A stretch of 64,000 nt of DNA, from assembly GCF_013186535.1 (NCBI RefSeq), contig NZ_JABMCZ010000005.1, forward strand, positions 186,001 to 250,000, given 5' to 3'. Below are positions 16,763 through 25,784 of the stretch, one piece after another. This stretch comes from Nocardia terpenica (GTDB lineage Bacteria > Actinomycetota > Actinomycetes > Mycobacteriales > Mycobacteriaceae). Positions within the stretch are counted from its first letter, which is position 1, and each line of letters opens with the position of its first letter. The translations under genes were made by a program, and so were the position numbers. The notes below the pieces were generated by a model that saw nothing but the letters and a program-made list of their open reading frames with translations, was not told the DNA's origin and ran no database searches.

Positions 16763-17719
16763 CTACTCCCATTCGATCTGATCGGGGGTCTTGTCGGGGC
16801 GCAGGCCGCGCCAGGAAGGGTGGCGCAGGCGGCGCTCTCCGGTGGTCCGGTTGTTGGTCCACTCGGCGAAGGAGATCTCGCCGACCAGTTCGGGAGCCAC
16901 CCAAATGGCATCGGGCACATCGGCATCGACGGTGGGGGTGCCGCGTTCCAAGGGGCGCAGTCTTGTTCGCAGGTCGTCGAGTGTGGCCTGGCTGAAACCG
17001 GTGCCGACATTGCCGATGTAGATCAGGGTGCCGTCGCGGCCGGGGACGGCCATCAGGAGGGAGCCGATGTGTCCGGCGCGGCGGCCGGTTCCGGGACGCC
17101 AGCCCACGACCACGATTTCCTGGTCGCGACTGTTCTTGACCTTGGTCCACAGCGGGGTGCGGCGGCCGGGGGTATAGGTGCTGTCGAGGCGTTTGCAGAC
17201 GATGCCCTCGAGGCCGAGGCGCCGGGATTCGGCGAGCACGTCCGCGCCCCGGCCGTGCAGTCGCGGCGGGACCTGCCAGTGCGGGCCGTGCGGCGCGAGT
17301 TGCTCCAGCAGTTCTCGTCGTTGCCGGTAGGGCAGGTCGATCAGCGGGCGGTCGCCGATGTGCAGCAGGTCGAAGATCATGTAGGTGGCGGGGACGGCGG
17401 CGGCGAGGGTGCGGATCGTGGCGGGATTGCGCTGGTGCATGCGCGGTTGCAGCGCCTCGAACGAGGTCCGGCCGTCCTCGGTGAAGGCGACGATTTCGCC
17501 GTCGACGACGAAGGGCGGGCTCGCCGGGGCGAGATCGGCGAGTTCGGGCCAGGCGGGCGTGATGTTCTTGTCGTTGCGCGACATCAGTCGCAGGCCGTCG
17601 TCGACGTATCCGATCGCGCGGATGCCGTCGAATTTGACCTCGTAGCCCCAGCGGGAATCGTCGGCGGGAAGATCGCCCGCCGTCGCCAGCATCACCGCGT
17701 AATGCGGCAGCCCGCTCAC
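16763..17719 (-). CDS. ATP-dependent DNA ligase, LigD-type ligase domain
   Basis: Seals nicks or broken ends using ATP. The 318 residues cover the nucleotidyltransferase domain with motif I YEVKFDGIRA (adenylated Lys), motif III DGEIVAF, YMIFDLL, motif IV LEGIVCKRLDS and motif V LWTKVKNS, then an OB-fold domain ending in FAEWTNNRTTGERRLRHPSW. The size corresponds to the stand-alone ligase part of LigD without polymerase or nuclease domains. No ku gene is nearby, so a role in end joining or another repair path is inferred only from the family. It sits alone between convergent oye and a GT87 gene. Confidence 0.9.
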   Translation of the reverse strand: MSGLPHYAVMLATAGDLPADDSRWGYEVKFDGIRAIGYVDDGLRLMSRNDKNITPAWPELADLAPASPPFVVDGEIVAFTEDGRTSFEALQPRMHQRNPATIRTLAAAVPATYMIFDLLHIGDRPLIDLPYRQRRELLEQLAPHGPHWQVPPRLHGRGADVLAESRRLGLEGIVCKRLDSTYTPGRRTPLWTKVKNSRDQEIVVVGWRPGTGRRAGHIGSLLMAVPGRDGTLIYIGNVGTGFSQATLDDLRTRLRPLERGTPTVDADVPDAIWVAPELVGEISFAEWTNNRTTGERRLRHPSWRGLRPDKTPDQIEWE

Positions 17720-17770
17720 AGATTAAATAGTACCGACCGGTTCTGCTTTTTCGCAGGAAGCGAGGACCTA

Positions 17771-18985
17771 TTACACGAAGGATTCGGACCGATCGGTGCG
17801 CCACAGCATGGCCGCGAGCGCACCGAGGAAGCCGAGGGCGGCGAGCATGGTCAGGCCGTTGAGTGTCACGACGGTCGTCATGGTGCCGTGCATGAGGACG
17901 TCCGCGGAGGCCAGGCCCGGCACGCGCGCCACGATCAGGAAGGTCAGCACGCCGGAGGCGACCAGTATCGACCACATCACGACCACACCCGCCGTGTGCG
18001 CCGGGTCCTGCCGTCGCCGGGCCCACCGCAGCCAGAGCGCGAGAGCGGGCGCGGCCCACACCCAGTGGAACGTCCAGGCGATCGGGGAGATCAGCAGGCT
18101 GGTCGCCGCGCACGCCATGGCACCGGCGGCCGCCATGCCCCGGCGGTCGGCCCATGCCGAGATCGCCAGTCCCGCAATGCCGACCAGAACGGCCAGCGGC
18201 AGCCAGACCCACGCGGAGTGCAGCGCCCCGGGGAAGTGGGCGAGCACGCCGCGCATCGATTGATTGAAGTACGCGGCGCCCGGCGGTGACATCCGTTCGG
18301 TGTCCAGCATCAGATGCGCCCACCAGCGCACCGAGGGGCCCGGCAGCACGGCGAAGCCGAGCAGCACGGTGGCCGCGAAGGTCGCCGCGGCCACCATCGC
18401 GGCCCGGGTTCGGCGGGTGATCAGCAGGTAGGCGATGAACAGCAGCGGAATCAGCTTGATTCCCGCCGCGATCCCGAGGGCGATCCCCTGGGTGCGACCG
18501 GGCCGCCGGACCAGATCGATCAGCACCAGCAGCATGAGCAGCGCATTGATCTGGCCGACACCGATATTCAACATCACCGGGGCCATGGGCAGGGCGGCGA
18601 CGGTGGTCAGGGTGGTGAGTCTCGCCCTCCGGACCGACGACTCCGACCCCGGCAGCCCGAGGGCCAGCCAGATCGAAACCTCCAGCGCCAGCATCGAAAG
18701 AAACGTCCAAACGGCCAGTGCGACAGGCAGACTCAGCAGTGCCAGCGGCACGAATACCAGCGCCGCGAACGGCGTGTAGGCAAACGGATTCCCGTCCTTG
18801 GTCGTGACATCGTAGGGCGAGATCCCGTGCAGCACAGACGATCCGCCCATATGGTAGACCCTGAAATCGATCGAGATCAGCCAATTCTTGTCCAGCAGCG
18901 CAACTTCGGCAATCGCGATGCCCACCGCGATCACCACCGCCGCAACCGCCGAGCCGCGCACCCACCGCTCGTCCTCGAGGCCCAC
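17771..18985 (-). CDS. GT87 family polyprenyl-phosphate-sugar glycosyltransferase (integral membrane)
   Basis: Predicted GT-C transferase using a decaprenyl-phosphate sugar (mannose or arabinose) on the outer face of the membrane, as for mannosyltransferases of lipoarabinomannan/PIM synthesis. The 404-residue protein has about ten hydrophobic spans. Near the N-terminus SIDFRVYH carries the loop Asp, followed by the family pattern GISPYD and YTPFAALVFVPLA; later NIGVGQINALLMLLVLIDL and GIKLIPLLF match GT87. Closest named function cannot be told from sequence alone. It is monocistronic, facing away from the DinB gene. Confidence 0.78.
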   Translation of the reverse strand: MGLEDERWVRGSAVAAVVIAVGIAIAEVALLDKNWLISIDFRVYHMGGSSVLHGISPYDVTTKDGNPFAYTPFAALVFVPLALLSLPVALAVWTFLSMLALEVSIWLALGLPGSESSVRRARLTTLTTVAALPMAPVMLNIGVGQINALLMLLVLIDLVRRPGRTQGIALGIAAGIKLIPLLFIAYLLITRRTRAAMVAAATFAATVLLGFAVLPGPSVRWWAHLMLDTERMSPPGAAYFNQSMRGVLAHFPGALHSAWVWLPLAVLVGIAGLAISAWADRRGMAAAGAMACAATSLLISPIAWTFHWVWAAPALALWLRWARRRQDPAHTAGVVVMWSILVASGVLTFLIVARVPGLASADVLMHGTMTTVVTLNGLTMLAALGFLGALAAMLWRTDRSESFV

Positions 18986-19065
18986 GGTAGAATGATAAAT
19001 CTTCTCAACGGCGGCACCGTTATTCGAAATTGCCTATCGCGTTGGTTTGTCGGCATCATGGCCGG

Positions 19066-19569
19066 ATGGGGTTCAGTGAGCGAAGGAGACCGCCGGGGAT
19101 CTCCGGGGAGCGCGAGACGCTGACCGGTTTCCTCCAGTATCAGCGCGACACATTGGCCTGGAAGTGTTCCGGCCTCACCGCCGAGCAACTCCGCCAGCGC
19201 GCGGTACCACCCTCGGACCTGTCACTGCTCGGACTGATCCGCCACCTGACCGCCGTAGAGCACTCCTGGTTCGCCTGCACCCTCCACGGCGCGGACGCGC
19301 CGACACCGCACTGGCGCGAAACCCTCGCCGCCGCATTCGATGTCGACACCGCCGACCCCGCCGAGTCACTCCGCCTGTGGCACAGCGAATGCGCCCGATC
19401 CCGCGAAATCGCCGCCACCTGCGATTCCCTCGACACCACCGGCACCCACCCCGCCAACCACACCTTCACCCTCCGCTGGATCCTCACCCACATGATCGAG
19501 GAATACGCCCGCCACAACGGCCACGCCGACCTCCTCCGCGAACGCCTCGACGGCCACCGAGGGGAATAG
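19066..19569 (+). CDS. DinB/DUF664 family protein
   Basis: Four-helix-bundle protein of 167 residues of the DinB/mycothiol-dependent maleylpyruvate isomerase-like superfamily, DUF664 branch. Seen: RETLTGFLQYQRDTLAWKCS, LIRHLTAVEHSWF with the first metal-ligand-type His, and ILTHMIEEYARHNGHADLLR with the C-terminal HxxxxxxHxxH-like pair. These three His positions normally bind a divalent metal. Many members use mycothiol or bacillithiol as cofactor, but no substrate can be named. ATG at 19066 is the first good start; a TTG upstream (19030) extends the frame without similarity. Confidence 0.8.
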   Translation: MGFSERRRPPGISGERETLTGFLQYQRDTLAWKCSGLTAEQLRQRAVPPSDLSLLGLIRHLTAVEHSWFACTLHGADAPTPHWRETLAAAFDVDTADPAESLRLWHSECARSREIAATCDSLDTTGTHPANHTFTLRWILTHMIEEYARHNGHADLLRERLDGHRGE

Positions 19570-19776
19570 CGGCCAGCCGTCGGCCGCGGGCGGAGCCTAG
19601 TCCACCGGTCGCTCGGTGGCAATGTGGCGCGCGGGGTCAATTCGTAACGGGGGCAACGCTTCCGATGTGAATGTCTCGATACGGCAAAACGTTGGGAACA
19701 GGGGGTGGAAATCGTGGTTGTCGGGGTGGGGGGACGGGTAAGACCGAGGGGACGGTCAACTTCTCACCTCGACGGC

Positions 19777-20262
19777 ATGATGACTGATATTCGGATCCGC
19801 AGTACCACCTCCGCCGATCGCACCGCGATGGCCGCATTGCTCAATGACTCCTGGGGCGACACCACGGTGATCGCGCACGGCGTCAGCTACGACGCCATCC
19901 GGCTATCGGCGCTGGTGGCCGAGCGGGACGACGAGGTCGCGGGGTTGCTCACCTATACGCTCGCCGATGGGGCGCTGGAGATCGTCACCCTGGACGCGGT
20001 GGAGCGGCATGCCGGGGTCGGCACCGCGCTGCTCACCGCGGCGGTCGATCTGGCGCGCCAGGCGGGTGCGAACCGGGTGTGGCTGGTCACCACCAACGAC
20101 AATCTGGACGCGCTGCGGTTCTATCAGCGCCGGGGCATGGCGATCTGCGCCGTGGCGCGCGGCGCGGTCGACACCGCCCGCACGCTCAAGCCCGCCATTC
20201 CCGAGGTCGGCGCGTACGGCATCGCCATCCACGACGAGCTCACCCTGGAAATGCCCTGCTGA
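19777..20262 (+). CDS. GNAT family N-acetyltransferase
   Basis: Acetyl-CoA-dependent acyltransferase of 161 residues; substrate unknown. The fold is complete: IRIRSTTSADRTAMAALL (beta1/alpha1), GLLTYTLADGALEIVTLDAV (beta4), AGVGTALLTAAVDLA as the acetyl-CoA pyrophosphate loop (a variant of Q/RxxGxG/A), VWLVTTNDNLDALRFYQRRG (beta5 and the C-terminal Asn-x-x-Ala-x-x-x-Tyr helix). Two adjacent ATG codons (19777, 19780) could start it. It converges on the LexA-like gene with a 13-bp gap, and the 207 bp before it hold no recognisable gene. Confidence 0.87.
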   Translation: MMTDIRIRSTTSADRTAMAALLNDSWGDTTVIAHGVSYDAIRLSALVAERDDEVAGLLTYTLADGALEIVTLDAVERHAGVGTALLTAAVDLARQAGANRVWLVTTNDNLDALRFYQRRGMAICAVARGAVDTARTLKPAIPEVGAYGIAIHDELTLEMPC

Positions 20263-20275
20263 CAGCGCGATCCGC

Positions 20276-20932
20276 TCACATGCGGCGCATCACCGACACG
20301 ACCTTGCCCAGCACCACCGCGCGGTCGCCGTCGATGACGTCGTAGGCGGGGTTGCGGGGCTCCAGGTAGACGTGCCCGTTGCGGCGGCGGTACACCTTCA
20401 CGGTGGCCTCGTCGTCGATCATGGCGGCGACGATCTCGCCGGAGTGTGCCTCGTGCTGGCGGCGCACCACCACCATGTCGCCGTCGCGGATGGCGGCGTC
20501 GATCATCGAGTCGCCACGCACCCGTAGCGCGAAAACCGTTCCGCGGCCGACGAGTTGGCGCGAGAGGGTGAGCACGTCGTCGGTGTGCTGCTCGGCGAGG
20601 ATGGGGGTTCCGGCGGCGATGTCGCCGACCACGGGCACCGCCACCGACTCCTCGTCCCGCTCGCGCGGCGCGCTGCCCCGCAGGAACAGCCGCACGTCGA
20701 CGGGCCGGGACACGGTGTCGCCGCGACGCAGAAAACCCTTGTCCTCCAGCGCCTTCAGATGTTTCGACACCGACGAGGTGGAGCGCAGGCCGACCGCGTC
20801 GCCGAGCTCGCGGGTGCTGGGCGCGTAGCCGTGGCGCACCACCCAGTCGCGGATGGTGACGAGAATGCGCTGCTGGCGCGGCGGCAGGGTCGAGGTGTCG
20901 AGATGGGAGAACGCGTCGTCGTATCCGGTCAC
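20276..20932 (-). CDS. LexA-family SOS-type repressor, possibly a second LexA
   Basis: Repressor cleaved on RecA-ssDNA activation. The 218-residue protein has the LexA winged helix (APSTRELGDAVGLRSTSSVS) and the S24 peptidase domain with Ala-Gly cleavage site VGDIAAGTPILAE, nucleophile RGDSMIDAAI and catalytic Lys in DEATVKVYRR, so autoproteolysis should work. The recognition helix reads SVSKHLKAL where the housekeeping actinobacterial LexA reads SVAHQL(R/M)xL, and the N-terminus is unusual, which suggests a paralogue with its own operator. I see no clear actinobacterial SOS box (TCGAAC-N4-GTTCGA) just upstream. GTG start at 20932. Confidence 0.88.
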   Translation of the reverse strand: MTGYDDAFSHLDTSTLPPRQQRILVTIRDWVVRHGYAPSTRELGDAVGLRSTSSVSKHLKALEDKGFLRRGDTVSRPVDVRLFLRGSAPRERDEESVAVPVVGDIAAGTPILAEQHTDDVLTLSRQLVGRGTVFALRVRGDSMIDAAIRDGDMVVVRRQHEAHSGEIVAAMIDDEATVKVYRRRNGHVYLEPRNPAYDVIDGDRAVVLGKVVSVMRRM

Positions 20933-20981
20933 CGGGGCATCCTACGGCCCGCCGCGGCCGACGGCCCGCAGCGCCGCCCGG

Positions 20982-22634
20982 TCAGTTCACGCAGGGGATG
21001 TCGGAGCCGATGGTGGTGGTGACGGGCTTCCCGGAGTCGGGCAGCGCGTCCGCGGTGGCGGCGCTCGCGGAGGTTCCGCCGCCGCTGCTGCCGGATGTGG
21101 TTGCGGCGGAGGATAATTCGCCGGGGAGGGTGAAGTCGGCGCCGAGGACGAGGCGGATGCGGCCGGGCGCGACGTCGGTCGAGGCGTGGGCGGGCGGGCC
21201 GCCGAGCAGTTCCGACAGCCGGGTGGCGTCGGCGTCGGCCCCGCTGCCGTAGGCGATGGCGGATGCGCCGCCGCTGCCGTAGTCGTCGGCGGTGGTGGCG
21301 TTGCCCTTGCCGAATCCCTTGGCGGACAGGGCCGTCGACACCTTGGCCGCCATCCCGCTGGCGCTTCCGGCATTGACCACGTCCACGGTGCTGGTCGGCG
21401 TCGCCTTCGGTGTGGACGGCGGCGCGGCCTGCATGCCGAAGGCGGTGCGCACGATCTTCCTGATGACGGCCGGGTCGACGACGTTCACGGCCTGATCGTT
21501 GACGGTGCCGTAACCCTGGATCGGCAGGGTCTGGAACTCGACGGGGATCGAGCCCGCCCGGCCCAGGGTCTGGGCGAAATCGAGCACGTTCCAGCCGTCC
21601 GACAGCACCACGTCGTCCTGGGCGGCCTTGATGAGCGACTGTAACTTGCCGATATTGGTGAGGGTGCCCGCGTCCTTCAGCTGTTTGGCGGCGGAGGTGA
21701 GGAACGCCTGCTGCCGGTGGGTGCGGTCGAGGTCCTCGTTCTCCAGTTCGTGGCGCTGGCGCACGAACGCCAGCGACTGGGCCGCGTCGAGATGCTGCCG
21801 CCCGGCGGGGAATACGGCCCCGGAGAAGTCGGAGTCGTCGACGGGTTGGTTCAGGCACACGTCGACGCCGCCGAGGATCCCAGCCAGATGGTAGAAGCCG
21901 ACGAGCGCGATCTCGGCGACCCGGTTGATGGGCACCCCGGTGAGCGCCTTCACCGCCTGCAGCACCGATTCGCGCCCGGCCTCGCGCCCGCGATGTTCGA
22001 GCTCGACAGGGTCTTTCACGCCCTGGGCGGCCAGGGTGTCCTCGGTGGCGGCCTTCTTCAGCCCGTAGGTTTCCTTGATCTTCGCGTGATCGTAGCCGGG
22101 GATGCCGTTCACGGCGACATAGTCGTCGCGCGGAATCGAGAAGGCGGTGATCTTCTTCAGATCCTTCGGAATATGCAGCAGGATCAGCGAATTGGCGTTG
22201 TAACCGCCCTCGGTGCCGTCACCGGCGTGTAATTGGTCGAGAATGTCCTTCGGGAGGAGATTGCCGTCCTTGTCGCGCCGGGTGTCCAGGCCGATCAGCA
22301 GGATATTCATGTCGCCGTCGAGGGCGGCGGCATCCTCGGCGCTCACCACGCCCGACCGCGAAAAGCCTCCGTCGATGCCCTTTTCGCTGTAGTAGGCGAA
22401 GCCGGTACCGGATACCACCAGCATCGCGGCGGCCGCGGCGAGCAGCCGCGTGGTCGCGGCGACCCCGCGCCGACGTCGGGCCGGTGGCCGCCGCGGCGGA
22501 CCGCCGCGCGTGCTGCGACGTCGGGTGACGGGCTCGAAGCGATCGGTGGGGGCCTCCGCACGGTATCGCGATGCCGCCGCCCACCGGTCACGGGCCGGAC
22601 CGTCGTCGCGGGCGCGCGAGCGCGGAACGGCCAT
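20982..22634 (-). CDS. LytR-CpsA-Psr (LCP) family cell-wall ligase with LytR_C domain, copy 1
   Basis: Membrane-anchored phosphotransferase that attaches glycopolymers (in this lineage arabinogalactan) to peptidoglycan. The 550-residue protein has a basic cytoplasmic N-region, one transmembrane helix (LLAAAAAMLVVSGTGFAYYS), an LCP domain with MNILLIGLDTR, FSIPRDDYV, GGVDVCLNQPVDD and FVRQRHELENEDLDRTHRQQ (the Asp/Arg pyrophosphate site), and a C-terminal LytR_C domain (STVDVVNAGSASGMAAKVS). It ends LPDSGKPVTTTIGSDIPCVN. ATG 22634 has GGGGAGAG upstream and is preferred to 22652. The next gene on the same strand (22782-24818) is a close tandem paralogue. Confidence 0.92.
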   Translation of the reverse strand: MAVPRSRARDDGPARDRWAAASRYRAEAPTDRFEPVTRRRSTRGGPPRRPPARRRRGVAATTRLLAAAAAMLVVSGTGFAYYSEKGIDGGFSRSGVVSAEDAAALDGDMNILLIGLDTRRDKDGNLLPKDILDQLHAGDGTEGGYNANSLILLHIPKDLKKITAFSIPRDDYVAVNGIPGYDHAKIKETYGLKKAATEDTLAAQGVKDPVELEHRGREAGRESVLQAVKALTGVPINRVAEIALVGFYHLAGILGGVDVCLNQPVDDSDFSGAVFPAGRQHLDAAQSLAFVRQRHELENEDLDRTHRQQAFLTSAAKQLKDAGTLTNIGKLQSLIKAAQDDVVLSDGWNVLDFAQTLGRAGSIPVEFQTLPIQGYGTVNDQAVNVVDPAVIRKIVRTAFGMQAAPPSTPKATPTSTVDVVNAGSASGMAAKVSTALSAKGFGKGNATTADDYGSGGASAIAYGSGADADATRLSELLGGPPAHASTDVAPGRIRLVLGADFTLPGELSSAATTSGSSGGGTSASAATADALPDSGKPVTTTIGSDIPCVN

Positions 22635-22781
22635 GTGCGTCACTCTCCCCAATTCGACGCCTGCAAAACAATGTCCGGCACGCTACCATCACCGAACAAA
22701 CGCCCGCAAGGCCGCTCCCGGACCATACCCATTGCCGCGGTGAACAATTCGGGGCAAAACCGAAATCGGTTCGCCCCGAAT

Positions 22782-24818
22782 TCAGTTCACGCAGGGAATG
22801 GACGATCCGATGGTGGTCGTGACCGGTTTTCCGGAATCGGGCAACTCGTCGCCCGCCGCATTGGTCGCGGCCGCGGAGGACGAGGACGACGAGGAGGACG
22901 GTGTCGCCCCGGATTCGGTGGTGGGTGTGGTGCTCGACGAGGTGCCGTCCAGCCCGTCCGGCAGGCTGAAGTCGGCGCCGATGACGATCTTCACGTGGCC
23001 GGGCTCGACGTTCTTCGACGTGGCGGTCGGCAAGCCGCCGAGCATGTCGGCGACCTGAGTGGCGTCGGTGTCCGCCCCGGTGCCGTAGTACACGACCGAG
23101 CTGGAGCCGTCGGTGTAGGCGGCGTTGCCGACGGTGCCCTTCGGAAAGCCCTTGGCGGTCAATACCTTCGACACATTACCGGCCATGCCGGTGGTGCCGC
23201 CGGCATTGACGACGTCGACGGTGCTGGTGGGGGTGGTCTTGGGCCCGGTGGGCTGCGGCGCCTGCACGCCGAACGCGGTGCGCACCGTCTTCTTGATCGC
23301 GGCCGGGTCGACGACGTTCACGTCCTGGCCGTCGACGGTGTCGTAACCCTTCACCGGCAGGGTCTGGAATTCGATCGGGATGGACCCGGCCTTGCCCATG
23401 GTTTCGGCGAAGTCGAGCACGTTCCAGCCCTGCGACAGCACGATGTCGTTCTGCGCGGCGTTGATCAGGGACTGCAGCTTGCCGATATTGGTGAGGGTGC
23501 CGGAGTCCTTGAGCTGCTTGGCCACCGAGGTGAGGAACGCCTGCTGCCGGTGGGTGCGGTCCAGGTCGCCGTTGTCGAGTCCGTGCCGCTGGCGCACGAA
23601 CGACAGGGCGTTGGCCGCGTCGAGGTGCTGCGGCCCGGCCGGAAACACCGCGCCGGAATAGTATTCGTCGTTGACCGCGTGGTTGAGGCACACGTCGACG
23701 CCGCCGAGAATATTGGCCAGATCGTAGAATCCGACCAGCGAGACCTCGGCGAACCGGTTGATCGGCACGCCGGTGAGCTGTTTCACGGTCTGCACGATGG
23801 ATTCCCGGCCCGCCTCGCGGCCCTGGTGCTCGAGCTCGATCGGGTCCTTGACGCCCTGGTTCATCAGCTTCTGTTCCGCGGACGCCTTTTTCAGCCCGTA
23901 GGCTTCCTTGATCTTGGCGTGGTCGTAGCCGGGGATGCCGCTGACGGGGACGTAGTCGTCGCGCGGGATCGAGAAGGCGGTGATCTTCTTCAGATCCTTC
24001 GGAATGTGCACCAGGATCAGCGAATTGGCGTTGTAGCCGCCCTCGGTGCCGTCACCGGCGTGCAGCTGGTCGAGAATGTTCTTGGGAAGGTCGTTGCCGT
24101 TCTGGTCTTTTCGGGTGTCCAGGCCGATGAGCAGGATGTTCATATCGCCGTCGAGGGCGGCGGCGTCGGCGTCGCTGATCACGCTGGAGCGGGTGAAGCC
24201 CTGATCGACGCTCTTCTCGGTGTAGTAGGCGAAACCGGTGCCGGAGACCACGACCACCGCGACCGCCGCGGCGGTCAGCCTGCCCGCGATCCGCAGCGCG
24301 CGCTGCTGTTTGCTGGGACGCTGCTGCGCCCGGCGCGCGCCGCGGTTGGCCCGGGGGGTGCGCGTGGGCTTGGCGGGTTCGTAACGGTCGGTGGGGCTGT
24401 CGGCGAGGGCCGCGGCGGTGAGGCGTTCGGACCGGGTGCGGCGCTCCCCCGGCGCTGCCGCGGCGGACTCGCCGCGCGTGGCACGAGCGGCCGATGCCGA
24501 ACCGGGAGTGTCGCGTGCTCTGCGGGCCGCGGGCTCGCTCGCGTCGCCGCGGCGCGTTCTCGGCGTGGCGCCGGTGTCGGCGCGGGGCGCGGGTGTGGCC
24601 TGCTCGCCACGACGGGTGCGGGCGGGGCGCTCGGCCGCGGGCGGGGCGGCGTGGCGGACACGGTCCGCACGCTCGGCGGGAGTGGGCGCCACGCCGGACC
24701 GATCCGTCGTGGCCGGGGTCTCGGGCCGCGCGTGCCGGGCATGGCGACCACCGGCGCGGGGGTCCGCTACGACCGGGATCGGTTCGGTTTCGTCGTTCAT
24801 CTCGCCGTACAGTCTCAC
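22782..24818 (-). CDS. LytR-CpsA-Psr (LCP) family cell-wall ligase with LytR_C domain, copy 2
   Basis: Tandem paralogue of the LCP protein at 20982-22634, with the same LCP blocks (MNILLIGLDTR, FSIPRDDYVPV, FVRQRHGLDNGDLDRTHRQQ), LytR_C domain and terminal tail LPDSGKPVTTTIGSSIPCVN. It differs by a long Arg/Ala/Pro-rich, low-complexity cytoplasmic N-region of about 190 residues before the transmembrane helix, a likely protein-protein or phosphorylation platform. A 147-bp gap separates the two genes. GTG 24818 or ATG 24800 may be the start; neither has a strong Shine-Dalgarno. Duplication suggests division of labour between glycopolymer acceptors. Confidence 0.92.
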   Translation of the reverse strand: MRLYGEMNDETEPIPVVADPRAGGRHARHARPETPATTDRSGVAPTPAERADRVRHAAPPAAERPARTRRGEQATPAPRADTGATPRTRRGDASEPAARRARDTPGSASAARATRGESAAAAPGERRTRSERLTAAALADSPTDRYEPAKPTRTPRANRGARRAQQRPSKQQRALRIAGRLTAAAVAVVVVSGTGFAYYTEKSVDQGFTRSSVISDADAAALDGDMNILLIGLDTRKDQNGNDLPKNILDQLHAGDGTEGGYNANSLILVHIPKDLKKITAFSIPRDDYVPVSGIPGYDHAKIKEAYGLKKASAEQKLMNQGVKDPIELEHQGREAGRESIVQTVKQLTGVPINRFAEVSLVGFYDLANILGGVDVCLNHAVNDEYYSGAVFPAGPQHLDAANALSFVRQRHGLDNGDLDRTHRQQAFLTSVAKQLKDSGTLTNIGKLQSLINAAQNDIVLSQGWNVLDFAETMGKAGSIPIEFQTLPVKGYDTVDGQDVNVVDPAAIKKTVRTAFGVQAPQPTGPKTTPTSTVDVVNAGGTTGMAGNVSKVLTAKGFPKGTVGNAAYTDGSSSVVYYGTGADTDATQVADMLGGLPTATSKNVEPGHVKIVIGADFSLPDGLDGTSSSTTPTTESGATPSSSSSSSSAAATNAAGDELPDSGKPVTTTIGSSIPCVN

Positions 24819-24909
24819 ATCACCGTGCTGAGGGGAAGCTGAGAGCGCGCTTCATTCAGGTCATGACATCCTGCACGATGTCTGCGACAAATGCACATCC
24901 GACGACCGC

Positions 24910-25623
24910 CTATCCCGCCGCGGCGCTCCGCACTCCCAGCATGACACCGAGACCGTCCAGGTGGTGTTCGAATACCTCGGCGCGATCGGCGAAGGTGTCG
25001 GTCCCGTACATGTCGAACACATCGAAGCTCACCGCGCCGAACAGCGCCGTCCACACCGAAATGCCCCGGGCCAGTAGCCAATCGGGCAGATCGAGCCCCG
25101 ATTCGGCGCGGACCCGCGCGAAATCGCCGGACAGCCGCGACGATACCGTCGGTAGCGGGTCGGGCTCTGCGAGAATGCCTGCCCGGTAGGCGTTTTCGAT
25201 CACGCCGAGCAGCGCGGCGATCACCCGCAGGCCCGGCGCGTTCGTTTCCTCCGCGGGCGCTTGATATCCCGGCACCGGGGTGCCGAACAGCAGTCCGTAG
25301 CGGGCGGGTTCGGCCACCGCCCACTCGCGCACGGCCCGGCCCAGCACCCGCAGCCGCTGCGCCGGATCGGCGGGGGCGGCGGCGAGCGCGGCGTCCACGG
25401 CGTCGGCCATGTCGGTGTAGCCGTCGACGACGAGCAGGGTCAGCAGTTCGTCGCGGCTGCGCACATAGCGGTACACCGCCGAGGACACCACGCCCAGATC
25501 GCGGGCGACCGCGCGCAGCGACAGCGCCGCGGCCCCGTGGACGGCCAGATGCTCACGGCCGATGCGCACGATGTCGTCCATGGTGCGGGCGCGGGCCCGC
25601 GCCCGGGGGGTGGTGGCGGTCAT
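24910..25623 (-). CDS. TetR/AcrR family transcriptional regulator
   Basis: Repressor of 237 residues. The N-terminal helix-turn-helix is LSLRAVARDLGVVSSAVYRY within TMDDIVRIGREHLAVHGAAA; the larger C-terminal ligand domain has the WHG-like/TetR_C pattern (REWAVAEPARYGLLFGTPVP, ISVWTALFGAVSFDVFDMYG). It is divergent from the CocE-type gene at 25785, with two repeat-like operator half-sites between, so autoregulation and control of that hydrolase are likely. ATG 25623 is chosen over an upstream in-frame start because the family fold begins right after it. Confidence 0.85.
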   Translation of the reverse strand: MTATTPRARARARTMDDIVRIGREHLAVHGAAALSLRAVARDLGVVSSAVYRYVRSRDELLTLLVVDGYTDMADAVDAALAAAPADPAQRLRVLGRAVREWAVAEPARYGLLFGTPVPGYQAPAEETNAPGLRVIAALLGVIENAYRAGILAEPDPLPTVSSRLSGDFARVRAESGLDLPDWLLARGISVWTALFGAVSFDVFDMYGTDTFADRAEVFEHHLDGLGVMLGVRSAAAG

Positions 25624-25642
25624 GACCCCACTCTGACATATG

Positions 25643-25676
25643 GAGAGCGCCGCATTTAAAGGTGAGCGTCGCTCTC
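25643..25676. promoter_or_regulatory. probable TetR operator in the divergent promoter region
   Basis: GAGAGCG (25643-25649) and CGCTCTC (25670-25676) form an inverted repeat. Inside it the block GAGCG(C/T)CGC occurs twice in direct orientation (25645-25653 and 25664-25672), 19 bp apart, the second also being a GAGCG-T-CGCTC palindrome. The site lies 20 bp upstream of the TetR start and about 110 bp upstream of the hydrolase. Confidence 0.5.
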
Positions 25677-25784
25677 GATTGTGCCCGGTCACAATTGTAG
25701 GGCCGTCGTGATCCGGGTTACGGTTACCGGTCGGTACCGGCCGGTGGGTGAGCGCTGCCCCCGGGATCACGCAGGGAGACAACG

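Noticed and set aside
16763..17719. Full NHEJ locus (ku-ligD)
   Set aside because: Only the ligase domain is present; no ku, polymerase or nuclease domain gene is adjacent.
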